64,000 bases of DNA from Ectobius pallidus (lineage: Eukaryota; Arthropoda; Insecta; Blattodea; Ectobiidae): NCBI GenBank assembly GCA_964059195.1, contig CAXKWD010000006.1, forward strand, positions 175,520,825-175,584,824, read 5' to 3'. Below the pieces are notes generated by a model. The model saw only the letters and a program-made list of their open reading frames with translations, was not told the DNA's origin and searched no databases. Of the stretch, positions 1-11,661 are shown in pieces; position 1 is the stretch's first letter; each line of letters begins with the position of its first letter. Made by a program: the position numbers and the translations under genes.

Positions 1-140
1 ATCTGGCTTCGAGGTGCATTCGCCCACCCTTTAGTCCATCCATGTTTAAAATTTCAGATCTCTGTGCTCAGTAGATTTCGCTGGGCATTCCGCACAGACA
101 GACAGACAGACAGACAGAAAGACAAACGCTTCCTTAATAT
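1..140 (-). mobile_element. Helitron family A, 5' end fragment
   Basis: Minus-strand copy of the 5' end of the same repeat seen complete at 565-1205: it shares the segment ending in a run of CAGA units (about 90-120) and the CTTCCTTAATAT terminus. It is cut by the window edge. It has no coding capacity; the apparent reading frames here are accidental. Confidence 0.65.
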
Positions 141-564
141 AACATACATTTCCACTTTAAGTTGATTTAGGAGTGAGCTCATGTTATTAAACGTGCCTTC
201 TTTCAGGGCGATATATTTAGCGCATCTGGAAAACGTAGTTAAAATGAAATAACAGACCATTAAGAACTGATCCGATATCTCAAAGTGTGCCCTTGAGGTG
301 CCTATGGAAGTCAATAACAGGCAGAAAATTGAGAACATTGATAAAGTGGCTAGATATGGAGTCAATACAAGACCAAAACAATTCAGTTTATGACATCTGG
401 ATGTCAACACGGAGAGCGATTAAATATACACTAACCCGGGTTAACATGTTAACTCTTTCTTGTGGCCCCTGTTATTACTTCCTCTGTCCGTACCACAAGT
501 GTTTTGAGGTCACCTGAATCCAAAAATACTATTTTCAGAAACAGGAGTTCAACATCATCAATTA

Positions 565-1205
565 CTAGCATGTGCCCGCGGCTTCGCCCGCGATAATTAT
601 TTCAAAAATTAAAAATTAAGAGCATAATAGTTAAATCATTATATTTATTAACACCTAAATCACGTGGACAACATACCACGATTAGATAGTGTCGCCTGGT
701 AAAAGCGACCTCAGATTCGAGTTCCTTGGCCCAGAAAACCCCTGTATAGTGAGTTTCGTCCAAATAAAACAACGTTTGACCATATTTAGGCCTATATTGA
801 TTATCCCTCTTCGGTGTAGGCTGAAAATTTCAGATATCTGCGTGCCTTGACATTATAAACAAATGAATCGACCAGCGTGAGCTTACAACATTCAAGCGAT
901 CGCGATGGTTTTATGTCCAAGATATGACAAAAAATAGCCAAAGCCAACTGTAATTGATTTGACATTGAAATGTATTACTCAAAACCGATGCTCCGAAAAC
1001 GCAAAAAATGCACGTTTTCTGCCCGTTTTTCACTCATAACTCACGAACGAAAGCGAAATTTGAAATTCCGGCTTCGAGGTGCATTTCCCGACCCTTCAGT
1101 CCACCGTTGTTTAAAATTTCAGATCTCTGCGTTGAGTAGATTTCTCTGGGCATCGCGAACAGACAGACAGACCCAAAGACAGACACTTCCTTTTATTAGT
1201 ATAGA
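565..1205 (-). mobile_element. Helitron family A, complete non-autonomous copy
   Basis: Read on the minus strand the element begins TCTATACTAATAAAAGG (ending at 1205) and ends in an imperfect GC-rich hairpin (573-591, CCCGCGGC TTC GCCCGCG type) followed about 8 nt later by CTAG (565-568). A TC start, hairpin, CTRR end and insertion between A (564) and T (1206) are the established hallmarks of Helitrons. No Rep/helicase is encoded, so it is non-autonomous at 641 bp. Other family members or pieces lie at 1-140, 8556-8868, 47880-48220 and 60544-64000. Confidence 0.8.
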
Positions 1206-1429
1206 TTATTTTTGTCAAAGAAACTGCAGAAGCGAAGATGTCAGGCCTTGTAAATTTACATACAAAGCAAAGTGGCTCCGAAAAAATGAAAGTGATAAAG
1301 TATGTGATAATGCTGGATTGGAAATAGCCCGGTCTGGCGTCCTTCATATCATAGATTGAATAATGACTCCAACATGTCTGGGAGCGAACATTGGGTCATT
1401 CCTGCTTTCACTCGGCATCTCATACACAG

Positions 1430-1686
1430 CAGCGTTTCTCAACCTTTTTGAACCCGAGGACCTCTAAAATGTCTAAAAAAAAATTACGGAACTGTAATTT
1501 TACATCCCATTTTTAAAAGAAGGCCTATATTCTTAATATTTGGGGTATTAATTATAGGTCATTATAACGAAATATGTTCTTTGCTTTCACCTTGCTTTAT
1601 GATATTTTTTTAATGATGTCTGAGGACCATCTGCACCATCTTCGCGGACCACCAGTGGTCCGCGGACCATAGGCTGAGAAACGCTA
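1430..1686. mobile_element. hAT-type MITE (CAGCGTTTCTCAACC ends)
   Basis: The ends are inverted: CAGCGTTTCTCAACC at 1430 and GGCTGAGAAACGCTA ending at 1686, with a further inverted GGACC/GGTCC block inside. The CAGNGNTTCTCAA terminus is typical of hAT (Charlie-like) elements. Flanks TCATACAC (1420-1427) and TCATACAG (1687-1694) look like an 8-bp target duplication with one mismatch, although two bases (1428-1429) separate the left flank from the TIR. At 257 bp it cannot code for transposase. Confidence 0.75.
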
Positions 1687-1799
1687 TCATACAGCATTAT
1701 ACTGTTTAGCGCGGTTCTCCTTTATCAAGCCAGAAGGGAAATACATTTAAATGCTAATATTGTATAAGATCCCAAATTAATTTCTTAGCTTTTCTTAGC

Positions 1800-1905
1800 T
1801 TCTCTCTCTCTCTCTATTATATATATGTGTGTGTGTGTGTATAAATATGTACAATCCTAAAAGGGAGAGGTAAAGCTAAGATAAAGAAAGAGAAAGAAGA
1901 GAATA
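1800..1905. repeat. TC/AT/GT microsatellite and SINE I tail
   Basis: CT, AT and GT dinucleotide runs (about 1801-1842) are followed by CCTAAAAGGGAGAGGTAAA and a GAAA-rich stretch. The latter matches the 3' tail of the SINE I family (27170-27605, in opposite orientation). Confidence 0.5.
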
Positions 1906-2330
1906 TATATATATATGACTCACTGACTGACTAACAGAGAATCAACGTAGATCCTAAACTATAATAGGTAGACTCTTGGAGTTTTGACAGCACCTTCGTT
2001 TCATTATGTAAGTGCACACTGAGAAAGGATTTTGCAAAAAAATTATTTTAAATGCCAAAAATCAATTTTTAGGATACTTAGTAACTTTTTACATAGAATT
2101 ATCAAATTCAAATCAAATTCCATGTACAGTTCTCATGACAACAGTGTATCGTTGGCAGTGTTCATAGGTAACTTTGGAAAAAATGATACGGGGCTTTGAA
2201 AAATTAGAGAAACTATCAATATAATTAATTGGTGTAAATAAATATTGAAGAATCAAATTCACGAAAATAATGCACAATGTGATGAAGTCATATAACTTTC
2301 TCTACTCTGGACATGGAGAATACCATTTTC
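1899..2330 (+). mobile_element. Helitron family B, 5' half
   Basis: Plus-strand copy of the first half of the family seen at 13945-15200 and, inverted, at 20289-21131. It shares the ATATATAT start, GACTCACTGACTGACTAAC run, the segment GAATCAACGTAGATCCTAAA and the CTTTCTCTACTCTGGACATG segment. The 3' hairpin end is missing, so the copy is truncated near 2330. Confidence 0.65.
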
Positions 2331-2451
2331 TTACTTCACATTTTGATTTAAAGTAAAGAGGTCTATTGCAGGGACAGCACTTTCAGTTGTTTCAGTCTGA
2401 GTGTCTGTCAACGAGTATGCCATCTCAGAAGTCGGTAAAAAATCCTATCCA

Positions 2452-2675
2452 CTGATACGCTATCCACTAAGAAGGCATGAAGTTGATTTAATGAAAATTT
2501 TAACCCCATTTCGCTTCATTATACACTTATGAGCACCAAATTGTAATGACTTTAATGCCCTGTAGCATACACATTTTACGTCATAGAGCAAAAATCTCCA
2601 AATAAAAGTTTCTTGTCTATGTCCCCTCTAGACACCGGTAAAATATTTCGGTGTTAGCCTATTCATTAACACCCT
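2452..2675. mobile_element. MITE family P, one-ended fragment
   Basis: Matches the right half of the elements at 39083-39604 and 45912-46445, including the subterminal GTAAAATATTTCGGTGTTA and the terminal AACACCCTG followed by TATA. The left half is absent. Confidence 0.65.
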
Positions 2676-2995
2676 GTATATTTGAGATGGTGCAACATTG
2701 CTTTAATGGCTTGTACTGATGCCGACTTGTAGAGAAAATCGAAAACCATTCAAAGATCCATTTAGGAAGATTGGGTCAGAGAAACTACTTTAGGGCGTAC
2801 AAACTAAAATGCTCACGGGGAAAAACAGATAGAAAGATAGGCCCACCTTCTGGCGATGATTGAAGGTATTCCCAGAACGTGGTGTAAGAATAATTTTGTA
2901 GATTAATAACAAAAATATATTTTCAATCTGGAAGAATCCACCTTTACACAATAGCTTCGAGATTTTCTTCTGGTCTACATGTCCTTAAAATAAAT

Positions 2996-3300
2996 ATGTC
3001 TTGCACTAGCATTCGGGAGGTGCCAGGTTCAATTCCCTTGGCCGACCAATTTGACATGGGTTTTTTCATGGTTTTCCCAGTCGTAAAGGCAAATGCCGAA
3101 TTGGATATTTACATACCATGAATCATCCTCACCTTTTCATCCTGTTTCATATCCATTTAAATTAATATCAGTTGAAATTTACTCTATTAAATACACTGAC
3201 AGTATAAACAATTGACAAGCAATAGTTCCATGGCCTACCCTACTGTACAGACACACATCCCGAACTCCTGATATGGCCTCAGCTAAAAGGAGTGTAAACA
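2996..3300 (+). mobile_element. SINE family J, 5'-degraded copy
   Basis: Contains a B-box-like GGTGCCAGGTTCAATTCCC, then the body AATTTGACATGGGTTTTTTC and the tail TCCCGAACTCCTGATAT shared with 48237-48510, 7824-8085 and, inverted, 25495-25870. The tRNA-like head with box A is only partly present. Confidence 0.6.
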
Positions 3301-3329
3301 CAGCTGAAATTAATTTTTAAAAAGTTCAA

Positions 3330-3904
3330 AAATCCCTTTAGGCAGGCCTACAGGCTGAGATAGATTTCGAAGTGCTTTTGGTTTAATTAATTATCGCTGC
3401 GCAGCATTCTTCTTCTTTAGCCTTGGCATGACAAACCAGCAATAATAACTGCAAAAAGAGGAAAGAGCACTTTTACAAACATTCAAATCTCGCCTTATAT
3501 GAGAACTATCGAGAACCTAGTTATTGATTTGTAGAGTACTTATCAAGAGCTTTTCAACGATACCCCACAAGACGTCGTTTCAAAAATTTCGCATTTCCAT
3601 CCCCCCACCCCCACTCGTACCCCCGAAAACCCCGAATCGTGTGTCACTGTGAACTTCATAGTAATATTCTAATTTATTCAACAAAGTTTCCCTCTATACT
3701 TCATAGGGGCCGAGATATAATTTTTTCAAAATTTCAACCCCCTCCCCCGTCCCTCCCCTTAGGCCAATCTCGCTCATTAACGAACTTGTCCGAACTATTG
3801 GGCCTAGAAATAACACAACAAAATTTGGCTCAAATATCTTCAAAATTACGTCCGCTAGCGTGTAAAGATGTATATAAATAAATATATATAGGTATATAAA
3901 TATC

Positions 3905-3939
<35 letters not shown>

Positions 3940-4075
3940 AACGGGTGGTGTTTTCGTACTTAAAGAGGCATGAAACGTAAAGATATGAAATAATTTTTCG
4001 AAAATCATGACATGGTATCTATTGCAATTGGTAGATTTTTCTTCGAAATCTACCTAAAAAAAACTCTAGAGAAGT
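3330..4075. repeat. Dispersed repeat K
   Basis: About 740 bp closely matching 24510-25350 (same orientation) and 43060-43640 (opposite orientation). Landmarks are GATTTCGAAGTGCTTTTGG, a C-rich block with several CCCCC runs near 3600 and 3740, GAACTTGTCCGAACTATTGG, and a poly-T run (3908-3938) before GAACGGGTGGTG. No open frame is conserved between copies. The class is not recognised; a non-autonomous DNA element is the default guess. Confidence 0.55.
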
Positions 4076-4469
4076 TGTGCTTGCGAGCCACGTGTGATCA
4101 TCTCAACGTATTTTGGGACTTGAGGTGATTAATTATCGCTTCCAAGTACTCTTCTACTAAGCCGTAACACGGAGCTGTACTGAAGCTTGATGTAAGATTC
4201 CCAAGGAAGTAGTGAACAAGCTTCCGTATTGTCCCGAGAAAGTTAGATATTATGAAAATGATACACATTGTGTCGGATAAAAGCTATGTTTGTCTGTCTT
4301 CACTTTCATATTGTCCTCACTTGTGTCCCTTGTCTTTAACATTACAGCTGACAGAACAAATGACGATCGAGCGCGCTGGGAAGTTTAAAAGGTACTGAAT
4401 TCGAACGATCGAATCGGAAATTCATTGTGGACAGAGTCGATTGTTTCGACTTCCAAGCGATTTATGTCG

Positions 4470-4770
4470 ACTATTCCACTCATATTCCGCGTGTTTGATA
4501 TTGACCAATAACGTTTAACAAAACCTCAGATATAGACCAATCACGACCATTTATCTTATAAAATGTTTGCTATTAATATGAGGATGGGATTTTACCTGAT
4601 AAAATCGTCTGCTCGTTACTGGACACATAAGCGTCAATGTGCCGTGATTAATACGTCACATGCTGCCATTAAGCAACATAACTTGTTTGGAAATTGAAAT
4701 AATAGAAATGTGCATCGATTAAAAACACAATTTCCATTCGGTGCAAGCCAGTTCGCGTGCTTTTATTATA
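4470..4770 (-). mobile_element. Element O, inverted copy
   Basis: Inverted relative to 15609-16140: it begins GACTATTCCACTCATATTCC and runs through the AACACAATTTCCATTCGG segment. Similarity continues more weakly to about 4960 (CACGAAAGTAATTATTATT). The far terminus is too diverged to place. Confidence 0.5.
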
Positions 4771-5523
4771 TTCTGCTGTTAGCTTACCTGAATTAGGTTA
4801 ACTATGTCTTATATGCACCACTGGTATCATTGGTCACAACATGGTAACTCGAATCTATTCATGGATGGTTGATTCATAGTAGGCCGTGATCTCGCATTAT
4901 ATATAGATTTGTTATTATACAACAAAGCACGAAAGTAATTATTATTTATTGATTATTAGTAGCAATAACTAAACGTGTATAATTCATGTGTGTCTTAAAA
5001 TATGTGTCGATATCAACCACAATATATATCGATACAACTATCGATTAAATTGTTATCGTTCCAGCAGTACATCGCGATTGTGAGGTCACGGCCTCTGCCA
5101 GCGTGAATAAGATTACAATAGGAACCGTTATGGGACTCTTGACCCACAAACAGGATGTGATGTAACAAATCCACGGAAGTGAAAGTGCTTTCCGAAATAC
5201 CAGTGCAAATTCAATGTGACACTCCTAACCGGTTTAAAAAAGGGTATATTGTGGGTGCCACTTCTTAAAGAAAGGCAATTAGGCGTATTCACACTTGTCT
5301 GCAGTCCAGTACAATGTTGTCAAATATGTACCACAGGATGTTTACTTCACTTGAGAAGTAGTGAATGAGAGCGGCAACACTGGGGAAATCCACGCGACTA
5401 CAACAGATGTTGGTGCAGATTTTTTGATTAGGGAACAATAGATAGACGATGGTTTGGGACGAGGTCTTCTTAAAATGGCACCAACTGTATGTACCACAAC
5501 TTAGGCCTGCGACAGATAATTTG

Positions 5524-5700
5524 ATGGCGTGCAGAATGGATGTGACAAGATATGAACAGCATTCTTACATCAAAATAATCACTATCCGAGGGAAAAATTG
5601 CGGGGAATACCACAAGGAACTGATGAAAGCTTTGGGGAATAATGCCCATCCGTACCGAACTTTAAAAGATCATGGAGTGGGTAAGCTTCCAACTACTGCA
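5524..5700 (+). pseudogene. mariner-type transposase, N-terminal helix-turn-helix fragment
   Basis: The translation contains YEQHSYIKIITIRGKNCGEY followed by HKELMKALGNNAHPYRTLK, which is the recognisable first helix-turn-helix of mariner/SETMAR-type transposases (family pattern: EIHxEL...GNNAxxYRTV). The mariner protein should continue to a second HTH and the DDD catalytic core over about 340 residues, but here it breaks off within some 60 residues and reaches a stop at 5707-5709. An upstream ATG at 5449 is in frame, but its peptide does not resemble the family. No TIRs were found around it. It is a dead relic, not a host gene. Confidence 0.6.
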
Positions 5701-5709
5701 ATACATTAG

Positions 5710-6330
5710 AGTGGCACGATGCAGTCGCCTGTGTATGTTTCCTTCACTATCCTACATCTGGTACCCATAATCTGCATTATATATATATGTCCCATACCCT
5801 GCCCTTTCATTTGTACATTTCAAAATATTTAAATGGTCCCACATTTCAAAAAAAAAAAGTGCAACAAACATGCCATTTGCACTTATGCAAACTTTTCTGA
5901 AAATGGGATGCAGTATGAAACCCTAACAACGTTAACAACCGTGGGATGAAAAATGGAAAAAAAGAGGAAACTAAAATCATTTAACGAGATGTAGGCCTAT
6001 TGTTTTAAATGTAGCTGTAGGCGTACAATATGACAAATATTCTTTAGATGAAAATATGTGTTTCTTGTATATTTTTGGCTGAAAATAACGAATCTGTATT
6101 TATTTTTTATTTACAACAAACCATTTTCCCAAAAATCCACATTTTTGCTTTTTTTCGTAAGTATGAGAAGTGTGTCTCCTACAAAAACGGTACGTGATGG
6201 ACCATTTTGGTTTTGATATGTGAATAAAAAACATTTTCTTTATACAGAATCACATAGTTTCATATAAAGGACATAAAAATTCAAATTTGTTGCACAGTGT
6301 TATAATAGGTTGATATTAGTGCAGGCATGA
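5710..6330. other. No recognisable feature
   Basis: AT-rich DNA with short A and T runs. I see no gene, no terminal repeats and no match to other parts of the window. Confidence 0.5.
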
Positions 6331-6975
6331 CTGGGGTTCGGATGTTTATGACCTTAAAAAGTGGAAAATATGACTGCAAATATGACCTTAAAAATGACTA
6401 AATATGACTCAAAAATCCTAAATATGTCATAAAAGAATGTATTTTCTAAAAATAAATGTTCCAATTTAAAACATTTAATGACACTAAATTATTATATCAC
6501 ATTAATTCAATCAGATTACCACTTTTTAACAATTTTACAGGTGATTTACAGTTTTACTTGTAAAGAACTTCTGATCTGTTAATGTTTCCAGATACCACTG
6601 CAAATGTGTTAAAAACATGTCTATTGGAAGTTGTTAACAACAAGGAGGAAGAGGTAATTGTGCTATTACTTGTTATTGTCCCTTCACATTTCAGTTACAG
6701 TAAAACCAAAATATTCGTGACTCACGGAAAAAATTTAAGTCGACAATTTAGTGCACATGCTGTATAATTGTGCTCTTTTACCGAATTTAAAACTGAAATA
6801 GGACGTTAAATTAAAAATGTGACCAAGACCATGAAAATGGCCAAAATATGACTTTATATGCAAAATATAAACATTCCAATTAGGAAAACAAATGTGGAAT
6901 TCATGTTTAATTTGTGTTTGTGGCGAGAAGGAGGTCAGGATAAAAATAAGACATGTCATAAATATCCGAACCCTA
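6331..6975. mobile_element. hAT-like MITE with ATATGAC subrepeats
   Basis: Inverted ends CTGGGGTTCGGATGTTTATG (6331) and CATAAATATCCGAACCCTAG (to 6975). The inner flanks carry many copies of an A/TATATGACC motif in both orientations, as in 59663-60131. The TIR pattern (C/TAGGG..CGGAT..TATGAC) is shared with three other elements here. An 8-bp target duplication is not visible (AGGCATGA versus ACTATCCA), so the hAT assignment rests on similarity to those relatives. Confidence 0.65.
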
Positions 6976-7287
6976 GACTATCCATTTCAATTAATGCAGC
7001 ACGAATTTAACCTTTCTTCACGTGAAGATTAACTGTTGTTTTATAATAGGGATGGCTAAACAACTCTTCAATGTGATATACAACCATCACAGCTATCATC
7101 ATACTTTTTTATAGTTTTCTTTTATGAGTTTTCTTTTATCTCAACTACGTGCATTTGTTTCATTCCAAAGACATCAAGTTAAAACACCTTCAGGCCTATA
7201 TCTTCCCTGCCACTAGAGATAATACGTATAGCAAAGAAACTACCTGCTCATCGCGTTTTAAGATGTTGACTTTGCAGACATAAAAAA

Positions 7288-7806
7288 AGTGTGCGTGGAA
7301 CGCAACGCGACAGAAGTGAAACTTGTTTTAATTTTTGGATTTTTTCAATTTTGGATTATTGGACTTTTTAAATTTTGGATTATTTAATTTTTATCTTTTA
7401 ATTTTTTTGGAATTTTGGTTTTTTTAATTTTGGATTTTTTAAATTTTAGATCTTTAATTTTTTTATTTTTCGGATTTTTTAATTTTTGATTATCGATTTT
7501 TAAATCTTTTTTTATTTTGGATTTTCGATTTTTTAATTTTGGATTTTTATTTTTTAAATTTTGGATTTTGAATTTTTAATTTTTTTAAAGTTTGGATATT
7601 TGGATTTTTTAATTTTTGATTTTTTGACTTTTTAATTTTGGACCTTCGAATTTTTAAATTTTGGATTTTTTAATTTTTTATTTTTTAAATTTCGGATCTT
7701 TGAATTATTTTATTTTTTGGATTTTTTAATTTTGGATTTTCGATATTTTAATTTTGAATTTTTAACTCTCGATTTACCCATATCGCGGCTAAAGAAGTTT
7801 CACTTC
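7288..7806 (+). mobile_element. Family C: minisatellite-cored inverted-end element
   Basis: Starts AAGTGTGCGTGGAACGC..ACGCGACAGAAGTGAAACTT and ends ATCGCGGCTAAAGAAGTTTCACTT, so GAAGTGAAACTT and AAGTTTCACTTC are inverted near the two ends. Between them lies a degenerate tandem array of about 15-17 bp, TTTTTAATTTTGGAT, over some 430 bp. Related copies are at 11351-11617, 23214-23582 (inverted) and 26931-27130. There is no coding capacity. Confidence 0.65.
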
Positions 7807-7823
7807 AGTAAATAAGTTACCGT

Positions 7824-8085
7824 GAGGTGCCCGAGAAGGTAGCGTCTTGGACTATCGGGAAGTCACGGGTTCGAACTCCACTATCGACCAATTTGACTTG
7901 AGTTTTTGTCATGATTTCCCCAGTATGTGTCATTATCCAGTGTAATTAATTAAAACTTTACATCAGTTGAAATTAACAGACAACATAAACACATCAATAA
8001 TAGAAAACAGTTGCACATGAATAGTTACATGGCCTGCTAGTATTCACACAGAACCTCGATCTTCAAACCAATATAAATAAAGCGA
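7824..8085 (+). mobile_element. SINE family J, near full length
   Basis: The head is tRNA-like: GAGGTGCCCGAGAAGGTAGC (box-A-like) and CGGGTTCGAACTCC (box-B-like). The body has AATTTGACTTGAGTTTTTG and CAGTTGAAATTAACAG, and the copy ends in an A-rich stretch. Box A plus box B at tRNA spacing, followed by an unrelated body, is the structure of a tRNA-derived SINE transcribed by RNA polymerase III. It is not a functional tRNA gene because the arms do not pair. Confidence 0.65.
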
Positions 8086-8110
8086 AATAAAAAAAAACAC
8101 ATATTACAAG

Positions 8111-8172
8111 TTGACGAGTTTCATCAGATAAATTCGCTCCTGCGCGAATCTATCGATAAACTCGTAAACTCT
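8111..8172. repeat. Short hairpin, relative of 15537-15592
   Basis: GTTGACGAGTTT..AAATTCGC and GCGAATCTATCGATAAACTCG form a long imperfect stem around TCCTGC. The same stem vocabulary (GACGAGTTT, ATCGATARACTCG) recurs at 15537-15592. Confidence 0.5.
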
Positions 8173-8555
8173 CGTGGGATTGCTTATGATAAAGTGTGAT
8201 TGTGAGAAAAGGTTCAAGCCACTTGGTGGATCTTTGTAAAGTGGACTTCAGAAAATACAACGCTGGTAATGTCCTATTAAGATAAATTAGTCGTACAAAA
8301 TTGTGGTGAATTTCTCCACAGGTGGCCTTGACAAATATCATCGTCACTGCCTTGGCATTTACCTAGTGGGCATGCCTACAGTAATTACATTTCTGTTACG
8401 TACATAAAGGTCAGACCTTCTCCTCGAGGCTTAGAATTGAAATAAACAATCACAGATGATTCTTTGCGATGTGGTCACCATGACAGATAAATCATACTTA
8501 CAAAACGTTGTTTAACAAACCACAACAAAAAATTTTATGTGAAATTCACATAACT

Positions 8556-8868
8556 TCATTTGTTTATCATGTCAAGGCACGCAGACACCTGAAATTTTCA
8601 TAAAGACGGAAGAGGGATAATGAAAGTAGGCCTAAATGGGCAAACATTGTTCGATTTGGACGAAACTCGCTACGAAGGGGCTTTCTGGGCCAGGGAACTC
8701 AAATCTGAGGCCGTTTTCACAAATCTGATCGTGGAATCCACTCCAAAGCCGGATTTTTAGCAGTTTCATTAATTATTAATCGTTTAGTTTAGGTCTATGA
8801 ATGCTTAGCGTGTTAATAAATATAATGTTTTAATAATTATCGCGGACGAATCTGCGGACACCTGCTAG
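8556..8868 (+). mobile_element. Helitron family A, 3' half
   Basis: Plus-strand 3' part of family A: AAGGCACGCAGACACCTGAA through ATTATCGCGGACGAATCTG, ending in the hairpin and CTAG at 8865-8868 followed by T. The 5' half is absent. Just upstream (8537-8556) lies the palindrome TTATGTGAAATTCACATAA, which also occurs at about 26294 and, with one change, at about 30714. Confidence 0.65.
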
Positions 8869-8949
8869 TAATAAATAAATAATAACCTACTCTACAAAAC
8901 AAATGATGAAACACTTATCTAAGTATTTCTCAAAATTCAATCCTTAAAA

Positions 8950-10045
8950 AGGTCGTTTCATGCCCCTTGCTTCCGAATCTTATAGAACCTAAAAAGGGCT
9001 AAATCGGACTAAAGGGGCTAATGAGGACTTTTCTGGAAAAAACTGGGGCTAAAGAGGACTTTAGCAGAAAAACACGATTTTTAAATAGATTTTTCGATTA
9101 ATGCAAAGGAAAATAAATATGTGATTTTGTGCATTTTAAGAAAGGAAATAATAAAAAATTATAGATTTATACAACGCACTGAAATTAACAATGAATATGT
9201 TGCGTTGTCACTTGTCTTTGTAACTCGAAAATGTTCCGCCTCGCCGTCGCAGGAAATGAAACTTGAGTTGTCTGCAATACTTTGAAATCTGAAACTAATC
9301 CATTACCTTTTCAACAAATTCGTGACACTCAAGTCTACTTATTTTTGTAGATCGGAAGTGAATTGAGTGGCGTACTGAATAATTGTACCATTAAAGGGTA
9401 AATATCTCAATTGTTTATGTTATTTTTCGAGTGCCGATACAAGGAATAGTTGTTTATTTTGTAAATAAAAAATATAAAATAATAATAAAAAAACTAGAAT
9501 AACCGTGTCAAAATTATAATACGATTTTTGGTGTTAATATTAGTGTTCATTATATGTTTTATTAATGGCCGGTTTCTATAAACTCGCGAATTACCTATGG
9601 GTAAATTATCCAATGGACAGAATTTACACAAGAATAACACCACACAAACACAAATAATTTAAAGATAGCAATCACATACACTTATGACGAGTTTCTAGAT
9701 AAATGTCCTCTGGGTAAATATGAAAATGTTCTTACAAACTCGGGCTAGATCTTTCCAAGGGTAAATCGTCGGGTTAATTTATCCTTTCATGGATGGCTGG
9801 ATAAAATTTAACCTTTCATAGGATCAATAGTAATATTTAAACAATGAGAATCAAAGCCTTCTGAGTTAAATTAACTGTACAACTCCAAGGCCTTGCTCAT
9901 TATATCATTGTAGGTTAAATGGAACTAATTTGTCCATGGGTAATTTACCCATAGGTAATTCACTAGTTTGTAGAAACCGGGCATAAGACGGCTAAAATCG
10001 TTTGTTTAAAGCCTAAAAGGGGCTATTCCACGAAAATAGAAGGCT
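8950..10045. mobile_element. Diverged repeat with GGGGCTAAA subrepeats, holding a nested MITE
   Basis: The two ends carry several copies of AAAGGGGCTAAA-like motifs in direct and inverted form (about 8990-9065 and 9990-10045). The right end reads inverted as TATAGGGATTTTAGCC, which resembles hAT ends, but I could not find a matching left terminus. The MITE at 9567-9982 interrupts it. Confidence 0.4.
9567..9982. mobile_element. MITE with ~50-bp TIRs (GGCCGGTTTCTA)
   Basis: Left end GGCCGGTTTCTATAAACTCG..GAATTACCTATGGGTAAATT pairs with the right end AATTTACCCATAGGTAATTC..TTTGTAGAAACCGGGC with only a few mismatches over about 50 bp. The element is 416 bp, non-coding, and lies inside the repeat at 8950-10045. 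The superfamily is unresolved because no clear target duplication is visible. Confidence 0.7.
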
Positions 10046-10046
10046 A

Positions 10047-10335
10047 AAATCCCTATAATATAAAGCCACATGGCTCACTCACTCACTCGCTGACATTAAT
10101 GTTTGCCCACTTCCAGATGAGCTAGAAACTTGAAATTTGGTACACATATAGCTTTTAGGCTGTAAACCGCAGGGAAATTTAAAAAATAATAATAATAATA
10201 ATTTTTAGCCCTAAAGACCCCGAAAAATGGCTGGGTTTCCATGACAACAAAATTACCTTACCAATGTTCTCATAGGCCTTTGGAAGTTGCAATACAATGG
10301 GCTTTGAAGACTTGCTAGCAATAGAAATAATTATT
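10047..10335. repeat. Dispersed repeat D
   Basis: Matches 35465-35690 closely: TATAATATAAAGC, a CTCACTCACTC run, AGATGAGCTAGAAACTTGAA and GGTACACATATAGCTTTTAG. The order (AT-rich start, short tetranucleotide run, AGCTAGAAACTTGAAAT block) is the same as in Helitron families A and B, but no 3' hairpin/CTRR end is visible, so the class stays open. Confidence 0.5.
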
Positions 10336-10339
10336 TCCG

Positions 10340-10410
10340 TAAACCTAATGGGGTGGTCGAGATAGTAACGTCTTGGACTCGCATTCTGAAGTCTCAGGTT
10401 CATCATAATT
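10340..10410 (+). mobile_element. tRNA-derived SINE head, truncated (family T)
   Basis: GGGGTGGTCGAGATAGTAACGTCTTGGACTC.. with a following CTCAGGTTC keeps the tRNA box A and half of box B. It matches the heads at 22297, 22692 and 40593. Confidence 0.5.
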
Positions 10411-10663
10411 AAATCCAATTAACATATTTTTGTCCAGAACTAACCAAATTTTCTTCTATCTGTTAAAGAAAAGGTAATAGCCAATAGAGCAGACTAAATA
10501 TAGGCTACGCAATCTATCTCCCATAGATCTTTAAAAAATAAAATAAAAAAAACCTTTTCAGAGAATGTCAGCGGGTATTTGGGGGCGGAGCCCCAATGAG
10601 CGAAGCGAGTACCTTTAATAAAAGCCTGTTTGTGACAGAAATTCAACTTAAGACGAGAATAAG

Positions 10664-11661
10664 GGGGCTCATACACCAAGAGAAAATGCCCGAGTAGGCA
10701 TTGCAGTAAAAGTTCAATATCTTCAACACTATTTGCAATAACAAAATGAAATTTTGGACATTGGAAGTATAGACTTGGGGCTTGAAATGTGCACAAAAAT
10801 TATTATAATGTCACAAATATGAAGACTGATATTAGAAAATTTATTTTTTTAATTTTTCAGCATGCGATAAGGCCTAAAAAAGATGATTTCTTGCAAAGGG
10901 CCAATCTGATTGGTGTAATATATTTTTTATTCACAGCTGACACTATAGTCTAGTTGCTAAACCTTTAATGAATACTGTGGTATGCCTGATACAATTTTCA
11001 GGGGTTTTAAAATTTCAATATCAACTTATTACTAATTTTTTCACATTATGTTCACAAGTGAAATAATCTTGTGATGCAAATACATCAGATTATTTACGTT
11101 TGTCCTCTATAACACACAAAAATCTATGTGTGTGCAAAATTGCATGCAATTTGGACTATTACTTTAAGAGATATTGTGTTTTTGTGTTGAAAATATTAAG
11201 TTACGGGAAAATAGCTTTGAAAATTCTACATGCCATTCAACTTGACTCACATACTGGCATTTAAACTTGTATTTCTCCAGTAAATGACCGAATTTAAATA
11301 TAAAAACTATAGGGTATGTTCAGAAAGGTGTGTTCTTTAATATGAGAGTAAAAAAAGTGTGCGTGGAACGCCACGCGACAGAAGTGAAACTTGTTTTAAT
11401 TTTTGGATTTTTTCAATTTTGGATTGTTGGACTTTTTGATATAGGGTTTTTGGACTTTTTTAAATTTTGGATTTTTTACTTTTTTGGATAAGCCTAATCA
11501 TTGAGTTGATTGTTTTCTGTGCAGTCCATTCCGTCACACCTTACTAATTTCGTGACGATTTTTGAGCGTTACACAAGCTCCCGATTTACCCCTACCGCGG
11601 CTAAAGAAGTTTCACTTTTAAGAAATTGAAATTTTGACACTGGTTAGTGTATGAGCCCCGT
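10664..11661. mobile_element. Candidate DNA element R (GGGGCTCATACAC ends)
   Basis: GGGGCTCATACACCAA near 10666 is inverted as TTAGTGTATGAGCCCC ending at 11661. The interior shares GTTCAGAAAGGTGTGTTCTT with the small MITE at 13528-13779, whose ends also read ATGAGCCCC. It is interrupted by family C at 11351-11617. There are no coding remains. Confidence 0.5.
11351..11617 (+). mobile_element. Family C, short-core copy
   Basis: Both ends of family C are present (GTGTGCGTGGAACGCCACGC at the left, CGCGGCTAAAGAAGTTTCAC at the right) but the TTTTAATTTTGGAT array is only a few units. The space is filled by CCTAATCATTGAGTTGATTG and a CGTGACGATTTTTGAGCG segment that is also in the inverted copy at 23214-23582. 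Confidence 0.65.

Noticed and set aside
5449..5523. Upstream in-frame ATG as the start of the mariner protein
   Set aside because: The first 25 residues do not resemble mariner N-termini; the recognisable part begins later.
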